Source: an uncultured Alphaproteobacteria bacterium
GTDB taxonomy: Bacteria; Pseudomonadota; Alphaproteobacteria; Caulobacterales; Caulobacteraceae
Assembly: GCA_903842425.1 (NCBI GenBank)
Contig: CAIMLY010000139.1
Coordinates: 1 to 33,723, forward strand
DNA length: 33,723 bases
Direction: 5' to 3'
Notes under the pieces: model-generated
What the model saw: the letters and a program-made list of their open reading frames with translations, nothing else
Databases searched by the model: none
What the model was told of the DNA's origin: nothing
Made by a program: the position numbers and the translations under genes
Shown here: piece after piece, positions 26,426-33,723 of the stretch
Position numbering within the stretch: position 1 is the stretch's first letter
Layout of the letters: each line of letters opens with the position of its first letter

Positions 26426-27894
26426 GGGTCAGGCTCCGGGTAGAGGGTTTGGAGGGGAATGCTGCGCCCGGCGGTCTCGACGATCCGGACATGCTCGCGG
26501 CCCAGTTCCCGGGCGTGCCGGCAGCCGCAGGAGTGGGCGATCATGTCGATCTCCCGGTTGAGGCTCCGGACATAGTTGAGGACCCGGGTGGCCTTGTCCT
26601 CGACCACCAGGCCCCGCTGCAGGCGGCGATTGTGGGTCGCCACGCCCGTCGGGCAGGTGTTGGTGTGGCATCGCATGGCCTGGATGCAGCCGATGGCGAA
26701 CATGAAGCCCCGGGCGGAATGGACGAAGTCCGCCCCGGTGCAGAGGGCCCAGGCGGCGCGGGCCGGGGTGACGAGCTTGCCCGAGGCGATTACCCGGACC
26801 CGGTCCTTCAGTCCCGCCTCCCGGAGGGCGTCGACCACCATCGGCAGGGCCTCGGCGATGGGCAGGCTCATGTGATCCATCAGGGTCTGGGGCGCCGCAC
26901 CCGTCCCGCCCTCGCCGCCGTCGACGGTCAGGAAGTCGGGTGCGTCCTGAGCGCCACGCCGCCTGACCGCTTCGCAGAGTTCCGTCATGAAGCGTTCGTC
27001 GCCAAGCGCGGTCTTGACCCCGACGGGCCGGCCGGTCAGGTCGCGCAGGCTGCAGACCCTGTCCAGCAGCTGGTCGACATTGGCGATGTCCGGGTGACGG
27101 TTGGGGCTGATGGAATCCTGCCCCTCGGGGATTCCCCGGATCCGTGCGATCTCCGCTGTCACCTTCGCGCCGGGGAGAACCCCGCCCTTCCCGGGTTTGG
27201 CGCCCTGGCTGAGCTTGATCTCGAAGGCCTTGACCGACCGAGCGATCTCCCTGGCGCTCTCCGGCGAGAAGGAACCGTCGGCATCGCGCACCCCGTAGCG
27301 GGCGGTCCCGACCTGCATGATCAGGTCGCAGTCCCCTTCGAGGTGGTAGGGGGAAAGCCCGCCTTCGCCGGTGTCCATCCAGCAGCCCGCCATGCCGGCG
27401 CCGCGGGAGAGGGCCTGCACGGCCGGCCGCGAGATGGCGCCAAAGCTCATCCCGGAGATGTTGACGATCGAGCGGGCGAGGAAGGGCTGCTCGCAGCTCC
27501 CCTCGCCGATCAACAGGGGCGGGGTCGGGAGCCTGTCTTCCTCCAGGACCGGAAAGGGGTGATTGACGAAGAGGACGGTCCCGGGCTCCCGCCGGTCGTT
27601 CGTCGATCCGAAGCCGATGGCCCCGCCCTCGTTCTTCGCCTCGCGGTAGATCCAGGACCGGGTCGCCCTGTTGAAGGGCATTTCCTCCCGGTCGCTGGCG
27701 AAGAAGTACTGCCTGAAGTACTCGCCCAGCTGCTCAAGCCAGTAGCGAAGGCGCCCGATCACCGGGAAGTTGCGGAGCACCGAGTGCTTCTGCTGGGTCA
27801 GGTCGTAGACCAGGAGGCCGGCCAGCAGGACGGCGAGCACGAACCCGGCCAGGACGCCGGCGCTCTGGGTCAGGACGCCTGCAATCCACCCCAT
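26419..27894 (-). CDS. Membrane-anchored FMN-binding glutamate-synthase-family protein
   Basis: A 491-residue protein with an N-terminal transmembrane segment (about residues 8-30, TQSAGVLAGFVLAVLLAGLL). The rest is the central/FMN part of glutamate synthase: SIVNISGMSFGAISRPAVQA, KLSQGAKPGKGGVLPGAKVT, DGGEGGTGAAPQTLMDHMSL and the iron-sulphur cysteine motif CIQAMRCHTNTCPTGVATHN. The glutaminase domain is absent, so it belongs to the stand-alone FMN glutamate-synthase-family proteins whose reaction is mostly unassigned. It starts 13 bases after the preceding paralogue on the same strand, and overlaps the VOC gene at its end. Confidence 0.9.
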   Translation of the reverse strand: MGWIAGVLTQSAGVLAGFVLAVLLAGLLVYDLTQQKHSVLRNFPVIGRLRYWLEQLGEYFRQYFFASDREEMPFNRATRSWIYREAKNEGGAIGFGSTNDRREPGTVLFVNHPFPVLEEDRLPTPPLLIGEGSCEQPFLARSIVNISGMSFGAISRPAVQALSRGAGMAGCWMDTGEGGLSPYHLEGDCDLIMQVGTARYGVRDADGSFSPESAREIARSVKAFEIKLSQGAKPGKGGVLPGAKVTAEIARIRGIPEGQDSISPNRHPDIANVDQLLDRVCSLRDLTGRPVGVKTALGDERFMTELCEAVRRRGAQDAPDFLTVDGGEGGTGAAPQTLMDHMSLPIAEALPMVVDALREAGLKDRVRVIASGKLVTPARAAWALCTGADFVHSARGFMFAIGCIQAMRCHTNTCPTGVATHNRRLQRGLVVEDKATRVLNYVRSLNREIDMIAHSCGCRHARELGREHVRIVETAGRSIPLQTLYPEPDPC

Positions 27895-27907
27895 GGACCC
27901 AGTCGCC

Positions 27908-29020
27908 TCAGGACTCGACCGTGGCGATGTTCTGCTCGAAGTCCTTCAGGATATCGAGCACCTCGTCGATCGGCGCCGCAAGGGAGCGGGCGTCCGGGAA
28001 GCGATACCGCCAGAAGCTGGTGATGTGGGAGATGACGCCGATCCGTTCACCGAGCATCAGGAACATCTTGGGCGCCCGCAACAGGAAGTTCCGGAACGCC
28101 AGGGGCTTCCCGTTCTTGGTCAGGTCTGCGAAGGCGCGGTCGTAGACATCCAGGGCCTCGGTGACCTCACGTCGCTTGTGGTCGACGGTATCCACCAGGC
28201 GCCGGCGCGTCCGGTCGATGTAGGCCATCAGCTCCGGGTCCTTGTGCCCCGTGACGCGGATCTGGGGCATCTCGCGCAGCACGTCGACCAGCTTGGGCCA
28301 AAGGTCGTTGAGGACCCACTTGTAGTAGAGGAAGCCCTTCCAGCTGAAGACCCCCTCCCTGTAGTCCTCGCCTTCCAGGCGGAGGGCGATCCGCAGTGGT
28401 TCCAGATGGTCGTTGATCTCGGTGGACAGAAGGACCTGGACGAGCTTGCTGGAGTAGCTCGAAGCCTCGCCGGCGCTGGCGTAGGTCAGGCGGATGAGAT
28501 TGTTGATCTCCATCGCCACGAAGTCCTGCATCCTCGAAAGGTCCGCCTCGGAAATGGCGAAGTAGCAGGCGGCGATATGGATACCGCGCCGGTTGAGGTG
28601 CTCCCTGAGCAGGAAAGGGTCCAGGGACGGAATCTCGTCGATCAGGCTCAGGACCCGGATGTCCCTTTCGACATCGGGCGCATCTCCGGCGGTCTCGCGG
28701 ACAATGTCGCGCCATCCCCGCTGACCCACGAAGAACGAACGCCCGCCCATCCTCAGGTCAGAGCGTTCAAAGGGCAGGATGATCTTGGTGGAATTCTGCC
28801 GCTCGTCATCGAACACGAACCGCTCGTCCGCGCGCACCCGGTGCTTGAGGACGAGGCATTCATTCAGCAGCGGCGTCGTGAAGAAGGGGCGCTGAAAATA
28901 GGCGGGGTCGCCCTTGTTGCCATTTGCGATCGCCACGAGGTTGAGCACCCGGCTCGTGGAGGCGGTCCGCTGAAGGGCTCCGAGGTTCCGCACGGACCTG
29001 TCGGTTGACGCCTGCCGCAT
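27908..29020 (-). CDS. Protein of unknown function, paralogue 1 of a tandem pair (370 residues)
   Basis: A soluble 370-residue protein without signal peptide or transmembrane helix. It aligns end to end with the next gene upstream, with about half the residues identical by eye. Shared blocks: SRVLNL, RPFFT, KHRVRADE, KIILPFERSDLRMGGRSFF, GQRGW, IPSLDPFLLRE, YFAISEADLSRMQDFV, LRIALRLEGEDYREGVFSWK, GFLYYKWVL, DLTKNGKPLAFRNFL and SFWRYRFPDA. I do not recognise the family. The ATG at 29020 is chosen because both paralogues then start with the same M-R-x(6)-R-x-V-R pattern; a GTG at 29041 would add seven residues. It is 13 bases before the glutamate-synthase-like gene. Confidence 0.82.
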   Translation of the reverse strand: MRQASTDRSVRNLGALQRTASTSRVLNLVAIANGNKGDPAYFQRPFFTTPLLNECLVLKHRVRADERFVFDDERQNSTKIILPFERSDLRMGGRSFFVGQRGWRDIVRETAGDAPDVERDIRVLSLIDEIPSLDPFLLREHLNRRGIHIAACYFAISEADLSRMQDFVAMEINNLIRLTYASAGEASSYSSKLVQVLLSTEINDHLEPLRIALRLEGEDYREGVFSWKGFLYYKWVLNDLWPKLVDVLREMPQIRVTGHKDPELMAYIDRTRRRLVDTVDHKRREVTEALDVYDRAFADLTKNGKPLAFRNFLLRAPKMFLMLGERIGVISHITSFWRYRFPDARSLAAPIDEVLDILKDFEQNIATVES

Positions 29021-29134
29021 TTCGCTTTTCCCCACCGCCACATCGTCCCGCGCCTGCGCAGGAAGGTGTGATTCCGGTTCCGTTCATGGCCAGGGTAAGG
29101 CAGAGAGCCTGACATTAGGTTAAGCGCGCAGCGG

Positions 29135-30247
29135 TCAGCCGTCGCCGCCCAAGACGTATTCGAAATCCCGGACGATCTCAAACAGTTCGTCCGGCGATAT
29201 GGGCTCCATGCCGCCTTCGGGAAACCGGAACCGCCAGTAGCTTGCGACGTGGGACAGCGCGCCCATCCTCTCCCCGATCAGGATGAACATCTCCGGGGTC
29301 CGCTTCAGGAAGTTTGCAAACGCCAGGGGCTTGCCGTTGCGGGTCAGGTCGTTGAAGGCGGCCTCGTAGACGCGGATGGCGCCGACGACCTCCTCCATGA
29401 CGGAATTGACCCGGCTCACGAGACGACGCCGCGCCCTGTCCAGGAGCTGGCTCATGTCCCGGTCGCGGAATCCATGGGTTCGCATCGCCAGGACCTCGCG
29501 CAGGAACGGCCCGAGCTGGGGACGGACTTCGCTGAGCACCCACTGGTAATAGAGGAACCCCTTCCAGGCGAAGATGCCCTCTTCGAAGTCCTCCGGTTCC
29601 AGGCGCAGGGCGACCCGTATGGGATTGATGGCCTCTCCTGGATTCGAGTTGAGCAGAACGCGGATCATCCGATTCGACCAACTTGAACCATCGAGCCTGT
29701 TCCTCTGGGATAAATCCAGGAGAACCTCGATCTGTTTTCCGACGAAGCCTTGCATCTTCAAGATGTCGGACTCGGAGATCGCGAAATAGCTGCTTGCGAT
29801 CGAGAGTCCCCGCCTCTTCAGCTGCTCTCTCACCAGGAAGGGGTCCAGGGACGGCAATTCGTTGAGGGCGCGCAGGACGGCGATGTCGCGCTCGGGATTG
29901 CGATAGGCGCCACAGATGTCTTCGATGACGTCGAGCCAGCCCCTCTGTTCCACCAGGAAGGACCGGCCCCCGATCTTCAGGTCGGTGCGTTCGAAGGGCA
30001 GGATGACCTTCGTCCCCGTGGACTTTCCTTCCGGCAGGAGCCCGACCTCGTCGGCGCGAATACGGTGTTTGATTATGAGACTCTCATTGAGCCGCGGGGA
30101 GGTGAAGAAGGGCTGTTCCGAATAGCTGGGTTCATTTCGGGACAGGTTCGAAACCGCCAGCAGATTCAGGACGCGGCTCGAGGAGGCCGACTTCTCGATC
30201 TGTCCAAGATCGCGAACCGTACGATCAACATTGGCGTTCTTGCGCAT
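29135..30247 (-). CDS. Protein of unknown function, paralogue 2 of a tandem pair (370 residues)
   Basis: Same length and architecture as its neighbour: SSRVLNLLAVSNLSRNEPSY, EQPFFTSPRLNESLIIKHRI, TKVILPFERTDLKIGGRSFL, ELPSLDPFLVREQLKRRGLS, SSYFAISESDILKMQGFVGK, VALRLEPEDFEEGIFAWKGF and LTRNGKPLAFANFLKRTPEM. The N-terminal third looks like mixed alpha/beta, the rest mostly helical. No catalytic motif is apparent. Codon use seems less G/C-biased than the neighbours (for example around 29690-29780 and 30055-30130), which may reflect a different history. GGGGA precedes the ATG at 30247. The duplicate starts 114 bases downstream. It should be the first gene of the minus-strand run to the acyl-CoA synthetase. 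Confidence 0.82.
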   Translation of the reverse strand: MRKNANVDRTVRDLGQIEKSASSSRVLNLLAVSNLSRNEPSYSEQPFFTSPRLNESLIIKHRIRADEVGLLPEGKSTGTKVILPFERTDLKIGGRSFLVEQRGWLDVIEDICGAYRNPERDIAVLRALNELPSLDPFLVREQLKRRGLSIASSYFAISESDILKMQGFVGKQIEVLLDLSQRNRLDGSSWSNRMIRVLLNSNPGEAINPIRVALRLEPEDFEEGIFAWKGFLYYQWVLSEVRPQLGPFLREVLAMRTHGFRDRDMSQLLDRARRRLVSRVNSVMEEVVGAIRVYEAAFNDLTRNGKPLAFANFLKRTPEMFILIGERMGALSHVASYWRFRFPEGGMEPISPDELFEIVRDFEYVLGGDG

Positions 30248-30461
30248 TCCGTCCCCAGTCCGACCCCTGCCGGATTACGCCTTCGGTCCAAACAGTGGGT
30301 TAAGGAAATGGCTGCTTCCGACCGGCCCTCCCCCGCAGACTCGGCCGGGGGCGTGCAAGTCCCGCGCCAGAGGTGGACCCAATCGCCGGGCAGGGGGCTT
30401 GGCAAGGTCCACCGAGGGGCATGGCCAGGACCCGGAAAGCAACTTGTAGGGCTGGAAGATC
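30248..30461. other. Intergenic region upstream of paralogue 2
   Basis: A 214-base stretch with no supportable gene. It contains GGGTTAAGG at 30297-30305 (CCTTAACCC on the minus strand), 56 bases upstream of the paralogue-2 ATG. The remainder is GC-rich without repeats or a recognisable terminator. Together with the tRNA and the next 166 bases, no protein-coding start can be supported between 30248 and 30701. Confidence 0.5.
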
Positions 30462-30535
30462 TGGAGGCCTGACCGAGAATCGAACTCGGGTGCACGGATT
30501 TGCAGTCCGCTGCGTCACCACTCCGCCATCAGGCC
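30462..30535 (-). tRNA. tRNA-Cys (GCA)
   Basis: On the minus strand the acceptor stem GGCCTGA pairs with TCAGGCC, followed by T and an encoded CCA. The anticodon arm is GCGGA-CTGCAAA-TCCGT with anticodon GCA. The T arm is CCGAG-TTCGATT-CTCGG. All four arms can be drawn, giving a 74-base molecule including CCA. It is a single-copy-type tRNA placed between the paralogue pair and the PCMT-like gene. Confidence 0.97.
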
Positions 30536-30701
30536 GCACCGGTCCGTGCCGGGCCGGGGATCGCTAACAGAAGGCGGGCAAAGGGGCAATCTCCCAGACA
30601 CTCTGCATTGCCTTGGGCTCGGCCTGCGCTCTATAAGCCGGCTGTCCCGACAGGCCTCCGGGCCTGAGCCCGACCCCCTGATGCAGCCGACCGGAGACGT
30701 C

Positions 30702-31271
30702 ATGGACAATACCGCCGAAGCCCGCCTGAACATGGTCGAGAGCCAGGTCCGGACGGCGGATGTGACGGACCTGCGGATCCAGGACGCCATGCGCAGGATC
30801 CCGCGCGAGGCCTTCCTGCCCCCAGCGCGGAGCCATCTCGCCTACGCGGATGTCGAGCCGGAATACGCGCCTGGCCGCCGGCTCCTGCGCCCCCGCGATG
30901 TGGCCAAGCTCGTGCAGATGGCGGCGCCCGTCGCCGGTGAAACGGCCCTGGCGATCGCCGCGCCCTATGCCGCCGCCCTGCTTGAAGCCTGCGGCGTCGC
31001 GGTCACCCGTTTCGATGGTGACGCCCTCGACCTTCCCCCCGGGGGGTCCTTTGACATCGTGGTCACCGAGGGTGCGGTGGCCGAGGCGCCCTCGGCCTGG
31101 CTCGCAGCCCTGGCCCCGGGCGGTCGTGCGGCCCTGATCGAGCGCCGCGGTCCGGCGGGTCGGGCCGTCCTGCATGTCCGCACCCCTGAGGGGATCGGCC
31201 GTCGCAACGGCTTTGACGCCGCCCCGCCTTACCTGCCCGGCCTGGAGCCCCAGACGGGGTTCGCGTTCTGA
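30702..31271 (+). CDS. PCMT-like (protein-L-isoaspartate methyltransferase fold) protein, probably inactive
   Basis: A 189-residue protein starting MDNTAEARLNMVESQVRTAD. The N-terminal part matches the alphaproteobacterial PCMT family next to tolC: VTDLRIQDAMRRIPREAFLP and the AYADVEPEYAPGRRLLRPRD segment. The SAM-binding motif I, usually a G-x-G-x-G-Y loop, reads TALAIAAPYAAALLEA and has no glycine; the part after it is short. FDIVVTEGAVAEAPSAWLAA and PGGRAALIERR correspond to later motifs. It is therefore probably not a working methyltransferase. The ATG at 30702 has GGAG 5 bases upstream. It precedes tolC by 147 bases. Confidence 0.82.
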   Translation: MDNTAEARLNMVESQVRTADVTDLRIQDAMRRIPREAFLPPARSHLAYADVEPEYAPGRRLLRPRDVAKLVQMAAPVAGETALAIAAPYAAALLEACGVAVTRFDGDALDLPPGGSFDIVVTEGAVAEAPSAWLAALAPGGRAALIERRGPAGRAVLHVRTPEGIGRRNGFDAAPPYLPGLEPQTGFAF

Positions 31272-31382
31272 GCCTGGTCCCGGACCGGGCGCCGGGTCGA
31301 CGGAAACCGGATCGTAAGACCCGGGTGAATAAACCTTAAGGTCAGGTCCACTGGCCTCCGGAGGAAACGCCGGTCATATAGG

Positions 31383-31401
31383 CGGACGTTTAGCGCGTCC
31401 G
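31383..31401 (+). other. Hairpin in the tolC leader
   Basis: CGGACG (31383-31388) and CGTCCG (31396-31401) form a 6-bp stem around a 7-base loop, ending 17 bases before the tolC ATG. TATAGG just upstream (31377-31382) could be a -10 element, placing the hairpin at the very start of the mRNA. Upstream is the palindrome CCTTAAGG (31334-31341). Both could act in tolC control; this is not proven. Confidence 0.3.
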
Positions 31402-31418
31402 GTACTTGGGGATTAGAG

Positions 31419-32912
31419 ATGATCATGCGTCGTCGCAGCCGCTGGCTGGCTGCGGTCTCTCTGGCGGGTCTGTCGCTTTCGGTGTCTGCGGCGTCCGCCG
31501 AGACCCTGGCCGAGGCCATCGCCATGGCCTACGCCTCCAATCCGACCCTCCAGGCCCAGCGGGCCCAGCTCCGGGCGCTGGACGAGAACTGGTACCAGGC
31601 CCGGGCCGGCTATCGTCCGACCCTCTCGGCCTCGGCCAGGGCGACCTGGTCCGAGACGACGATTCCGCGGACGGACCCCCTCGTCGACATAGAAAGCAAT
31701 TCCGGCTCGGCCGTCCTGTCCCTGAACCAGCCCATCTATACCGGAGGACGGGTGTCTTCCGCAGTGTCGGCGGCCGAGGCGGACAGCCTGTCCGGCCGTG
31801 AAGGGCTCCGGCGTGTCGAGGCCCAGGTTCTCGGCCAGGTGATCCAGTCCTATGTCGACGTGCGGCGCGACCAGGAAGCGCTGCGGATCCGGCAGACCAA
31901 CGTCGCCGTCCTGCAGCGCCAGCTCGACGAGTCTCGCGCCCGTTTTGAGGTGGGTGAGATCACCCGCACCGACGTCGCCCAGTCCGAGGCCCGCCTTGCG
32001 GCTGCGGTGGCCCTGCTCAATTCTGCGCAGGCCACCCTGGCGACCTCCCGCGCCATCTACGAGGCCGTGGTCGGCCAGGCGCCGGGCGACCTGGCGGCCG
32101 AGCCCCCCATCGGCGCCCTGCTGCCGGGTTCCATCGAGCAGGCCTGGGACCTTGCCGAAAGCGGCAGCCCCGTGGTTCGCGCCGCCGAGTACGCCGAGCA
32201 GGCCAGCCGCGCCCGTGTGGCCGGCGCCCGGGCCGAGCAGATGCCGACGGTCTCCCTGCAGGGCCAGCTGGGCTACAGCGGCCTCGCCAGTCCGCTCCAC
32301 ACCGACGCCTATTCCCGCGCCCTCTCGGGTGCGGCGGTGGTCACGGTGCCGATCTTCACCGGCGGCCAGACGCTGTCGAGGGTGCGCGCCGCGACGGAGC
32401 GGAACACCGTGGACCGCCTCGGCGTCGAGAATGCGCGCCGGACCGTGCGCCAGAACATCACCCAGTCCTGGAGCGCCCTCCAAGCGGCCAGGAGCAACAT
32501 CGACGCCACGGACAAGCAGGTCCGCGCCGCCCGCATCGCCGCCGAGGGCGTGGTCCAGGAGCAGAGGGTGGGCCTTCGCACCACCATCGACGTCCTCAAC
32601 GCCGAACAGGAACTGCGGGCCGCGGAACTGGCCCAGATCAGCGCGCGCCGGGATGAGTACGTGGCCGCCGCCGGCGTCCTGGGCCAGGTTGGCCGTCTTC
32701 AGGCTGGATATCTCGTCCCCGAGATCCCCCGGTACGATCCAGCCGCCAACTTCAACAGCCTGAGGGTGACCTGGGGTTGGACCCCCTGGGAGGTGCCGAT
32801 CTCGGGCGTGGATGGCGTCCTGGTTCCCAAGCCGGTGGTCATTCCGGATCGGCCTGTCCCCCTTCCGCCGGCGCCCCGCAGCGCGCCGGAAGACACGCCA
32901 GCCCAGAAATAG
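31419..32912 (+). CDS. tolC: TolC-family outer-membrane efflux/type I secretion channel
   Basis: A 497-residue protein with a signal peptide (about 1-28, SLAGLSLSVSAASAE). It has two OEP repeats: TLAEAIAMAYASNPTLQAQR and then the second repeat around SIEQAWDLAESGSPVVRAAE. Beta-barrel and helix marks include LSLNQPIYTGGRVSSAVSAA and VPIFTGGQTLSRVRAATERN, with long alternating heptads. It forms the trimeric outer-membrane channel of tripartite efflux or type I secretion. In Caulobacter the homologue is the S-layer secretion protein RsaF. The C-terminal tail is proline-rich. ATG at 31419 or 31425; no strong ribosome-binding site separates them. Confidence 0.95.
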   Translation: MIMRRRSRWLAAVSLAGLSLSVSAASAETLAEAIAMAYASNPTLQAQRAQLRALDENWYQARAGYRPTLSASARATWSETTIPRTDPLVDIESNSGSAVLSLNQPIYTGGRVSSAVSAAEADSLSGREGLRRVEAQVLGQVIQSYVDVRRDQEALRIRQTNVAVLQRQLDESRARFEVGEITRTDVAQSEARLAAAVALLNSAQATLATSRAIYEAVVGQAPGDLAAEPPIGALLPGSIEQAWDLAESGSPVVRAAEYAEQASRARVAGARAEQMPTVSLQGQLGYSGLASPLHTDAYSRALSGAAVVTVPIFTGGQTLSRVRAATERNTVDRLGVENARRTVRQNITQSWSALQAARSNIDATDKQVRAARIAAEGVVQEQRVGLRTTIDVLNAEQELRAAELAQISARRDEYVAAAGVLGQVGRLQAGYLVPEIPRYDPAANFNSLRVTWGWTPWEVPISGVDGVLVPKPVVIPDRPVPLPPAPRSAPEDTPAQK

Positions 32913-33074
32913 GTCCGCCCCCCGGTCAGCGCCGGACCTTGCAGCGGTGAAAACGCCGGGGAATCGGTTATTCACGGGGATATAGCCCGGGCCTGTCCGC
33001 CGGGAATTGCCTGTTCAGTCCTGTGCGCCTAGCCTTGCGGTCGAGGCTGGCCCTTTCCCGAATCGCGGTGGCGG

Positions 33075-33572
33075 ATGTCCGACGAGTCGAAACAAGAACC
33101 GACAATGGAGGAGATCCTCGCCTCCATTCGTCGCATCATCTCGGAAGATGATGTCGAGCCGTCGGAGGACGTCCCGGAGGAGGATGGCTTTACGCCGTCG
33201 CCGCCCCAGGAGGCCGAGCCCGAGGATGAGGAAGAGCCCGAGCCTCCTCCACCCCCGCCGGCGCCTGAGCCCCAGGTGGAAGAAGACGTCCTTGACCTGA
33301 CCGACCGGATTGATCCGGTGGGCGACATCGAGCCCCTGCGACCCCAGCCCGCCCTGGTCTCGGACCCGACCGCCGCCGCCGCTGCTGCGGCCTTCGGTCA
33401 CCTGTCGGCCTCGCTCCTGATGCCGCACGACCTGAGGACCCTCGAGGACGTAGTCCGCGAACTCCTCCGGCCCCTGCTCAAGCAGTGGCTCGACGATCAC
33501 CTGCCCGACATCGTCGAGGCCCAGGTCCAGGCCGAGATCGAACGCATCTCCCGCGGCGGCAGGATGCGCTAG
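33075..33572 (+). CDS. popZ: Polar organizing protein PopZ (DUF2497)
   Basis: A 165-residue protein. The N-terminal helix MSDESKQEPTMEEILASIRR with IISEDD is the partner-binding region. The middle (about 35-80) is an acidic proline-rich disordered linker (PEDEEEPEPPPPPPAPEPQV). The C-terminal oligomerisation region is AAAAAFGHLSASLLMPHDLR, TLEDVVRELLRPLLKQWLDD, HLPDIVEAQVQAEIERISRG. These match Caulobacter PopZ, which forms a polar matrix that anchors the ParB-parS centromere and recruits signalling proteins. It follows tolC by 162 bases, as in many alphaproteobacteria. Confidence 0.96.
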   Translation: MSDESKQEPTMEEILASIRRIISEDDVEPSEDVPEEDGFTPSPPQEAEPEDEEEPEPPPPPPAPEPQVEEDVLDLTDRIDPVGDIEPLRPQPALVSDPTAAAAAAAFGHLSASLLMPHDLRTLEDVVRELLRPLLKQWLDDHLPDIVEAQVQAEIERISRGGRMR

Positions 33573-33723
33573 CCTGCCAATGCGCCCGCGCTGGATCGGC
33601 TTGACGCATGCAGTGAAGAAGCAGTGAGTGGTCTGAACGGCGGCGCGGGGAACTCGCTCTAATGCTCCTGGCTTTTCTAAACCGGCAAGGGACCTGGCTT
33701 CGCGCAACCCGGGGGTGGGTCAC
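33573..33723. other. Region downstream of popZ, no supportable gene
   Basis: These 151 bases contain a TTGACG at 33601-33606, like a -35 element, but no matching -10 sequence. A 15-codon frame begins at 33579 and I do not call it. In related genomes valS often follows popZ; no start of it is visible before the window ends. Confidence 0.4.

Noticed and set aside
26449-28023. Long plus-strand open frame opposite the glutamate-synthase-like gene
   Set aside because: No domain, and composition typical of antisense; the minus-strand protein carries the FMN and Fe-S motifs.
31413-32975. Long minus-strand open frame opposite tolC
   Set aside because: Gly/Arg/His-rich antisense artefact; tolC has a signal peptide and both OEP repeats.
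33601-33626. TTGACG as a promoter of a gene after popZ
   Set aside because: No -10 sequence at suitable spacing and no start codon with a ribosome-binding site before the window ends.

Overview
The window looks like chromosomal DNA from a GC-rich alphaproteobacterium of the Caulobacterales (Caulobacter/Phenylobacterium-like). This rests on very high GC with strong third-position G/C bias, a hybrid histidine kinase matching CckA directly after flhB, a PopZ homologue after a TolC homologue, a perfect CtrA-type box (TTAA-N7-TTAA) between divergent flagellar operons, and a textbook sigma-54 promoter in front of flgF. I see no phage, insertion sequence or CRISPR array. The assignment is inferred from gene content and motifs; no database search was possible.

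Region 1 (1-4143): the start of a CoxE-like VWA-family gene and a GNAT acetyltransferase on the minus strand, then the plus-strand operon xseB-ispA-dxs (exonuclease VII small subunit and early isoprenoid synthesis).

Region 2 (4153-17941): about 14 kb of flagellar genes. flgF-flgG-flgA-flgH (rod, P-ring chaperone, L-ring) run on the minus strand from a sigma-54 promoter. fliL-fliM-DUF6468-motE-like-TPR run the other way and end convergent with fliO-fliP. fliO-fliP and flgB-flgC-fliE-fliQ-fliR-flhB diverge from a single CtrA box. Early genes (export gate, proximal rod, switch) carry CtrA-type signals and later structural genes carry sigma-54, which fits the Caulobacter flagellar hierarchy.

Region 3 (18038-20095): cckA, the kinase/phosphatase that controls CtrA phosphorylation, follows flhB. 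The regulator therefore sits beside genes its own pathway is predicted to switch on.

Region 4 (20165-30247): acyl-CoA dehydrogenase, a secreted M20 peptidase, a CheY-like response regulator overlapping a small helical protein gene, then a minus-strand run made of two tandem 370-residue paralogues of unknown function, a membrane-anchored glutamate-synthase-like FMN protein, a VOC protein and an acyl-CoA synthetase.

Region 5 (30462-33723): tRNA-Cys(GCA), a PCMT-like protein that has lost its SAM-binding glycine motif, a TolC-family outer-membrane channel, and PopZ.

The least explained parts are the 370-residue paralogue pair, the response regulator with its helical partner, the DUF6468/MotE/TPR set behind fliM, and the compact regulatory region between flgF and fliL.
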